Source: Bacteroidota bacterium
Lineage (GTDB): Bacteria; Bacteroidota; Bacteroidia; Flavobacteriales; Weeksellaceae
Assembly: GCA_023420435.1 (NCBI GenBank)
Contig: JAEZWE010000101.1
Location: 1 to 14,764 of the forward strand
DNA length: 14,764 nucleotides
Direction: 5' to 3'
Position 1 is the first letter of the stretch. The number at the start of each line of letters is the position of its first letter. The notes beneath the pieces were generated by a model that was given only the letters and a program-made list of their open reading frames with translations, was not told the DNA's origin and did not search any database. Below are positions 14,162-14,764 of the stretch, one piece after another. The translations under genes were made by a program, and so were the position numbers.

Positions 14162-14764
14162 GTGAAAAAATACCTTCTGCAATATCATTTTTGGGTTTTA
14201 GGAATTTTAACTGGTTTCCTTTCTTCCTGCAATACCAAACACAGAATTTGGGTAGGGCCGCAAAATCAGCAGAAAATTTTCAACCAGCCTTATGGCGAAA
14301 ATAAAAAACAGGTAATGGATATTTTTCTTCCGGCAAATTACCATAAAGAAAGCCCAACTGTAATTTTAGTTCATGGTGGAGGTTGGAAATTTGGACGAAA
14401 AGAAAACATGATTATGATCCAAAAATTTCTTTTTGAAAATAATATTCCTTCTCTGAATATTAATTACCGATTGGTTTCAAAAAATAAAAAAATAACTTAC
14501 AAACAGCAATTGGAAGATATTGGGTTAGCCATTTCGGCATTCAATAAATTAACACCGAAAGCGCATTTATTTCCTAATAATTATATTTTACTCGGTGAAA
14601 GTGCTGGTGCGCATTTAGCCCTACTCTACGGTTATCAAAATCCGGAAAAAATAAAAAAAATAATTTCACTAAGTGGCCCCAGCGATTTTTATACCGAGAA
14701 TTATACCAAATCTTTTTATTCTTATTATTCTTCTCCCGTTATTGAAACTGTGGTTGGCGAAAAA
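14162..14764 (+). CDS. Lipoprotein alpha/beta hydrolase (5' part)
   Basis: The open frame runs to the right edge without a stop; 201 residues are visible. The GTG at 14162 is the likely start, because no in-frame ATG lies upstream and it gives a normal lipoprotein signal peptide: KKYLLQ, a hydrophobic core, then the lipobox GFLSSC (Cys23). The mature protein is an alpha/beta hydrolase of the esterase/acetylxylan-esterase-like group (COG0657 or BD-FAE type). HGGGW (73-77) is the oxyanion-hole motif and GESAGAH around residue 145 is the nucleophile elbow with the catalytic serine. The conserved NYRL follows the expected strand (about 101-104). The catalytic Asp and His would lie beyond the window. 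Substrate is unknown; an ester of a sugar or lipid at the cell surface or periplasm is plausible. Confidence 0.85.
   Translation, partial: MKKYLLQYHFWVLGILTGFLSSCNTKHRIWVGPQNQQKIFNQPYGENKKQVMDIFLPANYHKESPTVILVHGGGWKFGRKENMIMIQKFLFENNIPSLNINYRLVSKNKKITYKQQLEDIGLAISAFNKLTPKAHLFPNNYILLGESAGAHLALLYGYQNPEKIKKIISLSGPSDFYTENYTKSFYSYYSSPVIETVVGEK

Overview
The window is typical chromosomal DNA of a member of the Bacteroidota, most likely a Flavobacteriia organism of the Chryseobacterium type. The evidence is low G+C content, AT-rich leaders without Shine-Dalgarno sequences, several perfect matches to the Bacteroidota -7 element TAnnTTTG, a fused E1 alpha/beta dehydrogenase, an archaeal/eukaryote-like prolyl-tRNA synthetase, a DUF937-OmpA fusion, and the gene pair grpE-dnaJ without dnaK. 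The genus is inferred from overall resemblance, not from a search. Coding density is high. I see no tRNA, rRNA, CRISPR array, insertion sequence, phage gene or origin. No gene-free stretch reaches 300 bases; the longest is about 156 bases (8436-8591).

Layout. 1-1551 (+): 3' part of a single-chain 2-oxoacid dehydrogenase E1. 1628-2188 (+): secreted protein of unknown function. A strong bidirectional terminator (2221-2250) separates it from two minus-strand genes, a GT2 glycosyltransferase (2249-3250, TTG start) and a THUMP-type rRNA methyltransferase (3361-4527); a short repeat element fills the 110 bases between those two. Divergent from the methyltransferase is a translationally coupled pair, a small SAM methyltransferase (4578-5315) and a ZIP metal transporter (5312-6001). 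A second bidirectional terminator (6007-6034) follows. A minus-strand pair comes next: a low-complexity aromatic/Gly-rich lipoprotein (7470-8435), then a FadL/OmpP1-like barrel (6055-7446). Divergent from them is proS (8592-10067), followed by a DUF937-TM-OmpA envelope protein (10178-11452) with its own promoter and terminator, an outer-membrane transporter-like protein (11568-12317) whose promoter contains an 18-bp palindrome, the grpE-dnaJ chaperone pair (12388-14075) with a terminator, and the 5' part of a lipoprotein alpha/beta hydrolase (from a GTG at 14162) running off the right edge.

Functionally this mixes housekeeping (E1 dehydrogenase, rRNA methylation, ProRS, DnaK co-chaperones) with envelope and metal genes (glycosyltransferase, ZIP, FadL-like barrel, two lipoproteins, OmpA-type anchor, transporter-like barrel). 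I find no convincing undescribed multi-gene system. The points most worth a second look are the intergenic repeat that supplies a stop codon and abuts a TTG start, the palindrome between the promoter elements of the transporter gene, the topology of the DUF937-OmpA protein, and a DnaJ that keeps only one of its two zinc centres.
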